From Anaeramoeba flamelloides (lineage: Eukaryota; Metamonada; Anaeramoebidae), in contig JANTQA010000076.1 of the NCBI GenBank assembly GCA_027625915.1, positions 2,170,001 to 2,234,000 of the forward strand: a DNA stretch of 64,000 nucleotides, read 5' to 3'. The position numbers were made by a program, and so were the translations under genes. Below, piece by piece: positions 34,501-46,717 of this stretch (position 1 is its first letter; each line of letters begins with the position of its first letter). The notes beneath the pieces are model-generated. The model made no database searches, had not been told where the DNA came from, and saw only the letters and a list, made by a program, of their open reading frames with translations.

Positions 34501-35429
34501 ACTCGGTTGCTAGTAAAATGATGTCCCATTGGGCTAAATCAATTGGCAAGGACTATTTAAAGAACATTTTGGGTGATGTAGTTCAGGAAATCATTTCAAA
34601 TAAAAACCCCATTGAAATAGATCCTTTCAAAATACCTGAAAAGCAATTAGTCCAAAATAAATCAAATTTGGAGCATATTGTGAAAAAAACTTTATCTTCC
34701 ATCTGTGGTAGCATAACAAACTGCCCCTTGGTGATCAGAGAAATCGCCTCAAAGCTTTGGGCTATCACTAGTGAAAAATTCCCCAATGCCAAATACACTG
34801 CACTCGCTGGGTTCATGTTTTTACGCTTCATCTCACCGGCTTTAGTCGTTCCAGAATCAATAGGAATTGTTAAAAAAAGTGTCAACAGGGAATCGAGAAA
34901 GGGTCTTATTTTAGTTTCAAAGCTAATACAAAATATCGCAAATAATACCCATTTGAAAGAGGAATCTTTATTCTTTTTAAATTACTTGGTAGACGACAGC
35001 CACCAAGAAATGGTCAGTTTCTTGGACCAACTGGCAGAGCAGGTCTATATTGTCAAATCTTTGGCAGACTCGAAAGATTTTTTAATCCTGAAAAAGGTCA
35101 TAGATAGCGGAAATAAGAATAACGTTTCCTTTATTGGGTGTAAAGGCAGGAAATTAAACAAAAATTTGTCACATTTAAAGAAAAATCAATTGCAAACTTC
35201 GTCTATTAAAAAGAATTTCTTTTTAGAAAAATTTAAAATTTCTCAAGTAGATTTGGATATTGCAATAGAAAAAATCTTTAAATTGTTAACAATTGAAAAA
35301 TTGAAATTAAAAATTTTTGACGATTTGAAAAATAATCAAGATTTAATCAAGCAAATAAAATTATTATTCCCGGAGAAAAAAATTGAAAATAATAAGAAAA
35401 ATGAGATTGATGATAAGAAAGAGAAATGA
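26724..35429 (+). CDS. Giant RasGAP protein with alternating SH3-like and PH-like domains
   Basis: Exons 26724-26880 and 27109-35429 join in phase to 2825 aa; the intron splits the first SH3 domain, which continues GIFP-RDYTKYD. Reading order: SH3 (1-60), PH (about 140-290), SH3 (390-446), PH (506-605), SH3-like (710-768), PH (905-1005), SH3-like (1137-1230), PH (1330-1428), SH3-like (1550-1610), PH (1751-1855), SH3-like (1953-2083), PH (2123-2238), SH3-like (2333-2396), RasGAP (about 2446-2703). The RasGAP has the arginine finger in TLFRTNSVASK (R near 2514) and the FLRFISPAL motif (near 2625), so it should stimulate GTP hydrolysis by Ras-family GTPases. PH domains suggest recruitment to phosphoinositide membranes, and SH3 domains suggest proline-rich partners. 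Helical linkers with a W-R-x(n)-LLRLxIKDPKD consensus separate the modules. Asn runs interrupt the linkers. A KEKEKGKGKE stretch lies near 1980-2020. The start is the only ATG ahead of the SH3. Confidence 0.9.
27031..27067. repeat. A37 homopolymer in the RasGAP intron
   Basis: An unbroken A run lies 40 bp before the 3' splice site of the single RasGAP intron (26881-27108). Confidence 0.9.
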
Positions 35430-35675
35430 AGATCGGATCAAAATAAATTGAAAAATTGAGATTGTCAAACAAAAAATATAACTATCCTTTTAATAATAAT
35501 TGAGATTTTGTTTTTTTTTTTTTTTAATAAAAAATAAAGTAGAAAAAGTATTATTTTTTTTATTTTTAATAGAGCAAATTAATTAGGGGCAAGAGATTGA
35601 AATGAAAAGAGAATTTGAAAAATTAAATTCGAAATAAAAAAAATAAATAAATTCAGATCGAAAACCATTTGTTTT

Positions 35676-35840
35676 TTAGATCTTTTTCACGACAACATGT
35701 TTAACCATATTGAAAGGGAAATATTCTAGAGTAATTTCATTAATTTCTTTTTTATGTTCATTTTAGTCAGCAAATCATCTGTAGTTTCATTATTCACAAT
35801 CTTAAAATCAACTATTTCGTTTCCATGGTTTTAAGTTTTT
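35676..35840 (-). pseudogene. Possible decayed coding remnant
   Basis: The minus strand reads EINEITLEYFPFNMVKHVVV then KKI and a stop at 35678-35676. Just upstream, in another frame, it reads HGNEIVDFKIVNNETTDDL. Both look like protein (hydrophobic/charged alternation) and are separated by a frame change and stops. They may be the 3' end of a dead host gene or part of the adjoining LINE. Family not recognised. Confidence 0.3.
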
Positions 35841-36309
35841 TTCCATTTCTTTTACATTCGATATGAAGTGATATACAGAATCATTTTTTTTTTTTAACGA
35901 CAACATGGAGATATTTTAGAATCTTCTTTTTCCCCCATTTATATATGTATCTCTTTAAATCCTTTGAAAAGGTTTTAGTTTGAATGGACTTGTTGATTAG
36001 AACCTGTTTTGATATGTTTTTTTTCCGGATTTTTCTCTTGAAATTGAATACATTCAAGATATTTTTGTAATTTTACAGTTTTTTTCTACTTGAGAAGATC
36101 CTATTTTATCTTGTATTGACTAAATATGAGTTTCATGTATTTTTTTGTCTTTATCTCTTCTTTTCCCATTTTTTCTCAGCCAATGGTTTCTATTTCATTT
36201 TTTTTTAATTCTTCAGTTTGTTTTTTTAAGTTTAGTGATTTTGGTTGTTGGATAAAATCCGATTTTCTTCTTGAATAGCATATATATATATTATTTTGAG
36301 GGGGGTAAA

Positions 36310-37570
36310 TTAGTTTCCTCTTACAGCCCTAATTTCTAAATTTTAGTTTAGAAATTTTAATAAAGAGTCATAAATTTCTATATCATTGACTAATGATAAA
36401 AAAAATTATGAGTCTTTATTTCAAATAATATCAAGAATATTATTTAATTGCTTATTATTTTTGTTAATTTGAATTAATTCCTTAATCCAAAATTTTCGAT
36501 TTTTTCCATAGAATGGGAGTCCCAAAGAAAAGGTTCGATATCCTCTATTATTTCCAAATTCGAATGATTTTTACTTAAGTTGCATAATTTTAAGTACGAT
36601 TTATTTTTATCATAAACTGATGAATATCTGTTTAGATTATTTTATAAAATATCTTAATTTTAAAATGGGAGTAGAACCTTCCCATTTTAAATATTTTTTG
36701 TTGTTTGTTGATATTATTATTAAACCTGATAATTTTTAAAATTTCTTGACCTTTCCATCCAGAACTATTTATAATTAATTTTTGTCTAAACTTATTTAGA
36801 TTTATATTTAATAATTGTAAATTTTCTATTTCCCAATTAATATTTTCGTTGTCTTTTCTTGGAAAATTTTAATTGTTGTGAAATGTGATCAAATACTGGT
36901 ATTTTTAATTTCTTTTTGAGTTTATTTCTTCTTTTGTAAATTGAAATTCTGGTTTTGTCAAGTTTAGCTTCACTTTTATAAATTATTCTCGGGGAGTGTT
37001 CATTTATTTGTAAAAATTTTGTTACTTTTTTATTTATCCAAACATCAATAGAATCAAAATGGTTTTGATTTAGATTAAAAATTACAAGTCCCAAAAATAA
37101 TTTGCTAATACACACTGATTTAAACATTTGCAATTTTACACCATTCGCGAGTTTTTGTTGGCTTATTTTTTTTTTGATTTTTTTAAAAATATAATTTTAC
37201 TTTTTTCAAATTTTTTTTGTAAATGTTTTTCTTTTTCAAACCAGATTCCTAAATATTTTATTTTGGATAAATTTTTTGGAGTTAGTGTTTTATCAAGATT
37301 TGGATTCATTTCAAATTCTTGAATAATTTTAAAAATTATTATTAATTTTTTGTCAATTTGTGTCATTGAATCAAAAGATTTAATTTTAATTTTTATTGTT
37401 TGGTTTTAATGAGTTTAAATCTTCAGATAGTGTTTTTTTATATATTTTAAAGAGTTTCTTATCTTTGAGAATGATATTACAGTTAATTTGATTCAATTAT
37501 GAATAATTCTTGAAAATTTCTGTGTCCTTGTAAACGAAAAAGCGTTTATCTGATATATCAAAAAGTCTCA
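36310..37570 (-). mobile_element. LINE, longest fragment (reverse transcriptase to 3' end)
   Basis: On the minus strand, 37366-37163 reads EFEMNPNLDKTLTPKNLSKI then KYLGIWFEKEKHL, the reverse-transcriptase region before the thumb where the template-primer loop precedes the YLG motif. 37133-36837 continues with FKSVCISKLFLGLVIFNLNQ and a basic segment, typical of LINE ORF2 after the RT. The zinc-knuckle region follows in broken frames, then the 3' hairpin at 36331-36356. It is 5'-truncated, with several stops and frame changes, and is not active. No ORF1, endonuclease or full RT palm is present in the window. Confidence 0.75.
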
Positions 37571-38353
37571 AGAAAAAACACAAATTGAACTGAATTGAAT
37601 TATTTTTATTTCATTCTTTACGAAAAAAAAAAAGAAAAAAAAAATGATTTACTCCTAATTTAAGATATTTATAAACTTGTAACTTTCTAAAGAGAAAACG
37701 ATTAATGTAATGTTTTTGAAACTTAAATTTTTAAAATTGAGAAACTATTATTGTTTTGATGTTAATTAAATTTTTTATTACATAGAAATGGTGAAATATT
37801 TTTTGTAACTTTGAAAATTTTGGTTATTAAAGATCCTGTGAATTTTATTTATTATTTGCATTTTTGATATTTGAAATCAAAGTTTTTTTTATTTTTTTAT
37901 TTTTTTTTCAACCAAAAGAAAAGTATCTCAACAATATCATTGTTACTATATAAACCACTTCTCAATTATCAAGAAATTTAATTATAGTGACAAAAATCTT
38001 AATATTCTTTCATTTTTAAAAAATTAAATACAAAATCCAAATTAATAAAAGTTATTTATTACAAAAGTAATTTTTAAAAAATTCTAAGAATTGAATAAAT
38101 AGAAAAAACAATTAGATTTTGTTTATTTAATAATATGCTTAAGTGTAAGAGAATATCATTGTAATTCCTAATAATAATGATCTTTATTTAGATAATTATT
38201 GATTAAATAAATTAGGTATTATTATTTGGGTTTGAATTAAAAAAAATATTTTTCAAAAAAAAGTTCTATAAATATTAAAAATTTAGAGTAAATCATAAAA
38301 TTTCGATTTCAAAATAAATTGTTAATTGTATTTTTATTTGAAACCTTATTTTG

Positions 38354-40449
38354 TTAATTTTCATTATTATCTTCATATTCTTGAGTGTCCAAATCTTGTT
38401 TGTTTTCTTTTATTTGTTCATTTTCTTTATTCTCTTTGGTTTCTTCATTTTGTTCGTTTTCTTTATTGCCTAGATCTTCTTTATCTTCTTTGTTTTCTTT
38501 TATTTCATCATTTCCTTTATCTTCTTTGGTTTCTTCATTTTGTTCGTTTTCTTTATTGTCTAGATCTTCTTTATCTTCTTTGTTTTCTTTTATTTGTTCA
38601 TTTTCTTCCTCCTCTTTGATTTTTTCATTTTGTTCGTTTTCTTTTTTGTCGAGATCTTGTTCGTTTTCATTTATTTCATCTTTTCCTTTATTCTCTTTGG
38701 TTTCATCATTTCCTTCAGTTTTTTCATTCTCGTTTTGATCTTGTTCAGATTCACTTTCATTTTTATTTTCAAATTTTAATTTGTTGAATTTTGGAATATC
38801 TTCATTTGAATCTACTAATTGATTTTTAATATTTTTCATTTTATTTCTTAGGGATATAAAATCTGGCGAATTTGGATTTTTAATGTCATTTATCATAAAT
38901 TTTTTATTGAATGACGATGGAAATAGTTTAAGAAATTGGTCGTCTTCGTTTCCTTGTCTATAACGTAAAATTTGGGATCCAGAAATGTTTGGATCATTTT
39001 TAAGAAGATTGTTGGCATATTTTAAAGAATCCAATCTATTTTTTCCTGAAGCTTTAAATCCGAACCATAGATACACATTTGCTGTTGTTGTTATAATATA
39101 ACAACTTTCGAGATCAAAATGTGCGATATTAGTTAGGTCACTAATTGGTAAATTTATTGCTTCAGAATTAAAATATTTATAAATATTTGTAATTTTTTGT
39201 TCTTTTGATTTTGTTCCTTTCTTTTCTTTTGGTTGTGGTGTTTTTGGTAAATCTTTTTTTGTTTTGCTTTTGTTATCATTTTCGACAATGCTTTTTAAAA
39301 GTTTTTTGTCGTCTGTTTTTTTGGTTGCTTCTGGTTGTTTTTCAGGATTCGTCTTTAGATTTGAATTTTTAATTTTTTCGGTTTTTAATTTTTCTTCCTT
39401 TTCATTTCCTATGTTTGTTGGGTATTTATCTAGCCCCTTTTTATTAACATTTCCTCTTCCTATTCCTCTTCCTCTTCCTTTTCCTTTTCCTTTTCCTTTT
39501 CCTTTTAAATTATTACTTTTTTTTCCGCGCCCTCTTCCTGTTCCTTTTACATTTTCTTTTCCTCTTCCAATTTGATTGGGTGTGTTTCCTTTAGTTTGTG
39601 TTTTAAAAAGTTTTTTTTGTGGTTTGGTTACGCGATACAAACTTTTTTTAATTGGTTTCTTTTTTGTTATTGGCTTTGTTGTTTTTGTTTGTTTTTTTTT
39701 TGTTATTGGCTTTGTAGTTTTTATTGGTTTCTTTTTTGTTATTGGTTTTGTTGTTTTTATTGGTTTCTTTTTTGTTATTAGCTTGGTTGTTTTTGTTTGT
39801 TTTTTTTTTGTTATTGGCTTTGTTGTTTTTATTGGTTTCCTTTTTGTTATTGGTTTGGCCGTTTTTATTGGTTTCTTTTTTATTAATGGCTTGTTTGGTT
39901 TTTTTCTTGGTTTTATGGGTTTGGTTGTTTTTGTTGGTTTTTTTTTTGATATTGGTACTGTTGTTTGTTTTGGCTTTGGATCTATTCAAGAGGATTAAAA
40001 ATTATGGTTTAGTATTAGTATTAAAAATTGCTTTTTTTTCAAAGACAAAATGAAAAAGGAAAGTCTTTCAAAAAAAATTAATTACTTCTTTTCTTTTTTT
40101 TCTCGGATTTTTGTAACTGCTCAATCCTGAATTGTAATTTTAAATTATTTTGTTTCAATTCTTCAAGAGTTAGTTGTTGTTTAATATTGCTATTCAAGGG
40201 TTTGTTTGTTTTTCTATTTAGTAATTCTTTTTTGAGCAGATTTAATTGGTTTTGAAGTGATGCAATTTCATTGCTTGAATAATTCGAATTTGTTTGTGTT
40301 GAGCTTTCATCTAATGTTTCTAAATTTAGAAGTAGTTCCTCTTCGTCTTCATCTTCAGAGCTATAGGATTCAGAATATGGGATCTCTTGTTCTTTTGAGA
40401 AGAGATCTTCGTCACTTAAATTATCTATAAAAGAATTTTCAAGACTCAT
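38354..40449 (-). CDS. Coiled-coil / Lys-Pro repeat / gelsolin-domain / acidic repeat protein
   Basis: Exons 40449-40086 and 39981-38354, with a 104-nt GTAATT...ATAG intron containing TACTAATACTAA branch-point-like sequence, give 663 aa in phase. Residues 1-50 are acidic and Ser-rich; about 60-120 form a coiled coil (SLQNQLNLLKKELLNR, LEELKQNNLKLQF). Residues 124-235 are a 12-residue KPIKTTKPITKK repeat encoded by a 36-bp tandem repeat. Residues 262-298 are a GKGKGRGRG stretch. Residues about 390-478 match one gelsolin/villin repeat: FDLESCYIITTTANVYLWFG, ASGKNRLDSLKYANNLL, and RQGNEDDQFLKLF. From 515 to the end are acidic KENKEDKEDL-type repeats. A single gelsolin fold between charged repeats suggests an actin- or Sec23/24-like binding surface, but function is unknown. 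The start chosen is the ATG of MSLENSF; upstream codons in frame lack ATG. Confidence 0.8.
38370..38740 (-). repeat. Acidic tandem repeat within the gelsolin-domain gene
   Basis: Imperfect units of roughly 108 bp encode Glu/Asn/Lys-rich segments such as DLDNKENEQNEETKEDKG and DLGNKENEQNEETKEN. Units differ by small in-frame changes, so length variation between strains is likely. Confidence 0.8.
39645..39960 (-). repeat. 36-bp tandem repeat encoding KPIKTTKPITKK
   Basis: Seven or more imperfect units lie at the start of exon 2 of the gelsolin-domain gene. All three frames of this strand stay largely open because the unit has few stop-prone triplets; the frame given is the one that joins exon 1 and the gelsolin domain. 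Confidence 0.8.
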
Positions 40450-42832
40450 AAATTTCAAAGAAAAATTTGATTGTTTTTGTTTCAAAAATTATGAGAAAAA
40501 ATGAATTTTCTTTTATTTAATTTCTTCGTCAATTGTGGGGAACTGTATTTTTTTTTAATATTTATTTTGGTTTCGAACTGTTTTCACAAAATATACTCTA
40601 AAGTTTGTATTGTCGGAGAATATTTCATTTGATAAAAGTAAAAAAAAAAATTTTATAATTAAATATTTATATTTCAAAAAGACGGAATATTTCTTTGAGC
40701 TTTTGTACTCATATTGTTTTTCAGAGTTTAAAAGATTGAATTATTAATTCCTTTGGGTTTGAAAAAAATATTTGCTTTGTTTATCCTTCAATTATTTTAC
40801 AATTTTTGAAATGAATTACATTGAGATTTAAATTTCAAATAAGCATAAATATTTATCTCATCATCTTTGATTTTTTTAATATTGTTACTTTAGCTTTATT
40901 ATTTGCAACAAATGAGAATTGAAATCATTTGTATTATTTTACAAGGAGTGATTTGTATAATGGGTGGTATCTTTGTGTTTTACTTTTTAGAATCTCAAAA
41001 ACAGTTTTTCAAGTGAAAAAGAAATGTAAATGTTTTATTTCCAATCAAGACTGATATCAAGACTTTTATTTTGTGGAAATTAATTTCTTGTGTACTCAAC
41101 TTTTTAAAAAAAAAAAAAAAAATTTTAATGAAGATCAAAATGAAATCTCAAAACTATTAAAAATTAAGAATTAAGAATTAATTAAGGTAATAATATTTTA
41201 ATATTTTTTTCTTTATTATATGTTGTTTTACTAAATTATTATTCTAAAAATTAAACTTTTGGAGATATCTATCCCAAATGTGAATTTGTATATCACTTAG
41301 TTCTCGGAATTTACCTAAATTTCATCAAGTTTAAAATACAAAATTTAAGATGATATAGATTTACTAATATATTTATCTAGTTATTTGATGTTTAATCCAG
41401 ATTTGTATTATAATAAAAATACTAAATTGTTCGAATATAAATTAGTTACACTATTTTTATTTTTTTTTTGTGATATTGTTAAAAAAAACTATTTATTTAT
41501 TTTTACATTTTTTTTTATTGTATTTTTGAAATAAGAAATTTTATTATAATAATAGTAATTCAAAACATAATAAATAGATTCATGAAAAGTAACCCTCAAA
41601 CAATTTTCTTATCATATATTATAATCATATACCTGTGTAATTTTTAATTCTATAGATGTTACACAGCATTTAATTTAAAAATTAATTTGATTTATAAATT
41701 GATATCATGGTTTAAACTTATTATTTTTGATTTTATAAAATTATTTGTTATCCGATAACAAAAATTTAGTTAAATTAAATATTCTTCATTTTCTTTATTA
41801 ATTTTTTTTACTACTTTTTTCCTTTTAGTAAAAAATAGTTTTTTAAATTTTTAAAAAATTGTATTAATTTTGGATTTTATTATCAAAGTATTCAAAAAAT
41901 TAACTTTTTAATTATTATTATTCTACTTTTTCCCAAATTCATATGTTTAGAAAAAAAAAAACATTTTTATTATTATTATTATTGAAGAAGTGGAAATTAC
42001 GCTCTAAATGTTAATTTACTTAAATTTCATCAAAGGTAATTTAAGTTTAAAATTATAGATTACAGGATTGTTAAAAGGGAAAGACATACACAATTTTTTT
42101 TTTAGTTTCAAAAAGCAAAAAATTGAAAAGGAAAACGAAAAAAAAAAAAAAAAAAAAAAAGTAATTTAAAAAAGGGTTTACAAGAAAAAATTGATTAAAA
42201 ATCAAAAAAAAAAAAAAAAATCAATGCTATCTTTAATTAAGGACTCCCTAATCACTGTCACGATACTTTTGGTTGATTTAATAATTTGATAATTGATCAT
42301 AAATGTTTACTTGTCTATTGTTCTTTAATTGTAGTATTTTCTTTTTTCTCTTTTGATCTGATTTGCTTTAAGGGATTCATCTCTATTAAATTTTTTACTA
42401 AATTTAATAGAGATTGAGAAATTTTTTTCCAATTACTGAGATTTGAAAAACCACTTTATTTTCAATATTGAGCATATGTCTAGATAATTAATCCTTATTT
42501 AGAAATTGGCTAAAAAAAAAATAATAGAGACTAGTCCCTTAAACTAATGTAAATTTTTTGTCTTTGCTTTTTAGATTTTATTTTCAAGTTACTAATACTT
42601 TCGTGTTTCAATTTCTCTCAGTATTAGCAAATAGCAACTTGATCTTTTTCCTTTGTAACTGTTCTTCCCAATAAAAAGTAGATTCATCCAGTAAAAAAAG
42701 TGTAAAAAAAAAGCATACTAATAAAAATGTACCTTTTTATTTATTGAAAATTTTTTTTTTATTATTTTTTTATTGAAAAATCATTAAAATAAAAAATAAT
42801 TAAAATAAAAAATGAAAATATAATCAAATAAA
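40450..42832. other. Intergenic stretch, no gene seen
   Basis: It lies between the ends of two minus-strand genes. It contains long A runs near 42140-42160 and 42206-42221, T runs, and otherwise featureless AT-rich DNA. The upstream region of the gelsolin-domain gene lies at its left edge. No repeat family was recognised. Confidence 0.4.
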
Positions 42833-45800
42833 CTAATCTTTATTATTTGAGGAATCCTTAGCAAATTCATTTAAATCGTCCATAAGTCCCTGCGTTAAAT
42901 CTTCGAGCCCATCATCATCATCTTCGTCGTTTTCATTAATATTATCATCATCCCCTTCATCGTCGTCATCAAATTCATTTTCTAAATTCATGGATTGACT
43001 CTCGTTCTCATTTTTTTGGATTTTTTGGTCGAATTCATCATCGTCTTCTTCTTGTAATTCCATTAAGAAATCCAATTTTTGTAAATCATCATCGTCTAAT
43101 CTTAGATCATCTTCTTCCTTTTCTATGGCCTCTAAGGCTTCTGTATCCAAGCTATCAAATATTTCTGAAAAATCTGATAAATTTTCTTTTTCTGAATCAT
43201 TATTTTGAGTTTCTATTGTTTCGGCTAAATCGGTGATAAAATTTTGATTATCCTTTTTAAACATTTCTTCTGTATCTTTAAATAAATTATCTAATTCATT
43301 TTCTAAATTGTGTTTTTCTAAAGTGTTGCCAATATCAAGTTGTATCATTGATTTTTTCTCTTTTTTTTCGATATTTTTTTGATCATCATCATCACCCCCC
43401 TCTTTTTGTTGTGGTATTAAATGTTTCATTGATTGTTTATGATATTGTATTTGGAATTCTTTTTGTTTTATTGTCTTTGATAATTCTTGTATTTTTTTTT
43501 TCTTTTGATCCAATAATTTTCTTTTTTGGGTTAAAATGTTTAATTTTTTGATATTAATTTCTTGATTTTTTGTTAAAATTGGATCATCAATTTTTCTCAA
43601 TGAGTTGAAATCGTCATCTGTATCATCACCTTCATCATCATCATCGTCTTGTTCTTTTTTAATTTCATTTTTATTAATTTTATTTTCAATTGTTAATTTA
43701 TTTATATTGATTTTATTTTCAATTGTTAATTTGTTTTTATTTCTATTCCTTGAAATGGTTTTTGGTTTATAATTCGTTATGACTGGAAAGTCAAGTAATC
43801 CATCCAAAAAAATAATTTTCTTTTCTTTTCCAATTTCTTTATCCTTTTCAGAATTATTAGATTTAATCTTTTCCAAATTGATTTTAAAATTTTTTTTCTT
43901 AAATTGTAATTTATTCAATATAAATTGTAACAAATACATAATTTCAATAGAGTTATTTAAATTAATTATCTTGAATAATTTAGCAATTTTTTCATGATCA
44001 ATATTTATTGAATCTATTTGGAAGATAATCTTTCTTTTGAAAAACAAATTATTAAATAATTTAAGAAATGTTAATTTGTAATTGTTTGGGCAGTTTAAAA
44101 TAAAATTTAATAATAAATCAAAATAATATTTTTGTTTTTCTTCATTTTTTGCAATTAATAAATATATCTGTTTCGAGATTGATTTTATAAATTTATCTTT
44201 ATTATCATTATTATATTCCTTCTTTATCAATTTTTTCAAAATATTTTTAATATCATAAAAAATATCTAATTCCTTTTCAAATTTGTCCTCTTCTTCATCT
44301 TCATTGTCATTGTCATTATCAGAATCTGAATCATCTTCATCATCATCATTTGGATCGTCTTTTAAATCTTTTTTTTTAACATTTTTGAATATATTTTTAA
44401 TTTTAATTAAATTGTCATTATTATCATCTCCATCCTGGTTAATAGACAAATATAAACTGGGCAGTAATAAAATTAATCCTGAAATTAATTGTATTTTTCT
44501 TTTGCCCATTAATAAATTATTTTTAACTAATAAATAATTAATAATTAATTGATCAATAATATTTTTATTCATTAAATTCGGGAAAAAATATATTTTATTA
44601 ATTAAAGGTAATATTCCATTCTTTTCTACTTTTAAATTATTTGGACAAATTTTTAATAATTTTTCGATAAAATTCTTTGTCTCAAAATCCTTGAATTTAA
44701 TAAAAATTTCATTTAATAATTTTATTAATAATTGAAATAATTCAAAATAATTGGATTTTAATAAAGCAATTGTTAACCACCATACCTTTGGTATGTTTAT
44801 TAATGTATTTGAACGGCTAACAATAATTATTATTGATTTGATTAATTCAATAATTATTTTATAATTTTTAGAATTATTTTCAATTATTAATTTTTGTAAA
44901 ATCAATAGCATTACATCAAAATATTCAATTTGGTTTATTTTCATATTCTTAAAATTAAAGCATCTAAATATTTGTTGTGTTCTAGTATAATTATGTATTT
45001 GTTTTAAAGAGGCAAAATTATTGTTTTGTATCCAAAAAAAGGTTTCTTCAAACCATTCTTTTTCAATATTAGGTTTAATTAAAGTAAATATCTTGATAAT
45101 TTTATTAAAAAAGTTTTTTAGTTTGACTTCTGAATTAATGTAAAAATTATTTGTTGAAACTTCTTCAAATTGCCATAAATTATTTAAATCATGGTCCATA
45201 TCTATATTTTGTTCAATATTCTTTAAATCATCACTATCACTATCATTATTCTCATCATTATTACCATAACCATCCTCAACATTATTATTACTATTACTAT
45301 TACGATTACTATTATTTTTTTTATCAAGGATTAAATTAATTAAAATAATGGCTTTTTGTTTTTCATTTTCATGGATGTTTTCATTTCTAATAATTAAACT
45401 AATTAATAAATGGATTAATAATCTTTTACTGTGCAATTGTACATAATCATTCTTATGGTCAATGCATAAAAATATTAAATGTAGAACTTTGGGTAAATTT
45501 TTTAAAAACAATAATTTGGATTCTGAGACTAGTTCTGAAATTAGTATTAATATTACATCTTTTTTATCTAGAATATTTAATAATAATAAATTCACTAGAT
45601 TATTAAAATTTTTATTTTTATTTTGGTTATCATTGTTATTATCATTATTCTTGTTTGGTGTTAGGTTCCTACTTCTAATCGAATCATATTGATTAAATGT
45701 TCGATTATCAAATAATGCCTGTATTACCAATTTTTCGTTACTCCTTAATAAATATAGGCAAATTCTTTTTGAGGTATTTAAATAATGTTCATTAGGTTGG

Positions 45801-46676
45801 CCAATACCGTTTGTTAATAGGAAAGTCAAAATACCTTTCAAATTAATTTTTGATCTAATGAAGATTGATTGCCACAATTTTTCAATAATATCTTTATTCA
45901 CTGGTGCCTTCATTGAAATTTGGAAAACTGTCAATAAAACCCTTTTAAACCCCTTTATTGATTGCTTATTGGTTTTATTATAATTTACTGTTTTTAACCA
46001 GGGTATCATATATAACAGCATTGATTCTTGATGTTCATGAATATTTTGTAAGTCGACATTAATTTCTAAATTTTCGAGATTATCTATTTTGTCAATATTA
46101 TTATCGCTCTCGTTGCTTTTACTTTTGTTATTATTCTTTGAAAAAATGAAAGAGTTTGAGAGTTTCCAAAATCTTAATGTAATTTCTTCAATTACTTGCA
46201 TTGCAATTTCAGGGCAATTTTTAGCAATGAATTTACTTTGTTGCAATTGAGAATCAATTATTTTGTCTGGTAGATGAGAGAAATGCGAGTCAATGAAAAC
46301 ATTAATATTTTTTTGATTTTCTTTATTAAATAAAAATTCGGTATTATTTTGAAATAATAGCACTGCCTGTGATCTAATATTTTCTTGATTCGATCCTAAA
46401 TGGAATAATATAAAATTAATAAACTGTGCCTTCGTTAAATCAAATATTGTAGATTTTTCAATCATTAAATTCATTACTATCTTTGTAAAGCTATTTGATA
46501 TTAAAATTGAACCAGACATTGATAAGTTTAAATAAATGTTCATCAATTCTTTAGGATTTGACAATAATAAATTATTCAAACAATTATATCCAAATAATTT
46601 TTTCGTTAAAGATTTTGAAGTAATTAATTGGAATAAAAATTTAAATATTTTCAAATTGATCTTGTTATTTTCCTTT

Positions 46677-46717
<41 letters not shown>

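Noticed and set aside
28832-34885. Many open frames on the strand opposite the RasGAP gene
   Set aside because: They are antisense shadows produced by Asn, Lys and Glu runs; none has a recognisable domain.
36528-36540. GGTTCGAT resembling a tRNA B box
   Set aside because: No A box or cloverleaf around it, and it lies inside the LINE fragment.
39648-39989. Alternative 113-aa frame (NNKKETNKN repeats) on the minus strand
   Set aside because: Another frame of the same 36-bp repeat; it neither joins exon 1 in phase nor leads into the gelsolin domain.
38326-40053. Hydrophobic open frames on the plus strand opposite the gelsolin-domain gene
   Set aside because: Phe/Leu/Val-rich shadows of the Lys/Glu/Pro repeats on the minus strand; repeat periodicity explains their openness.
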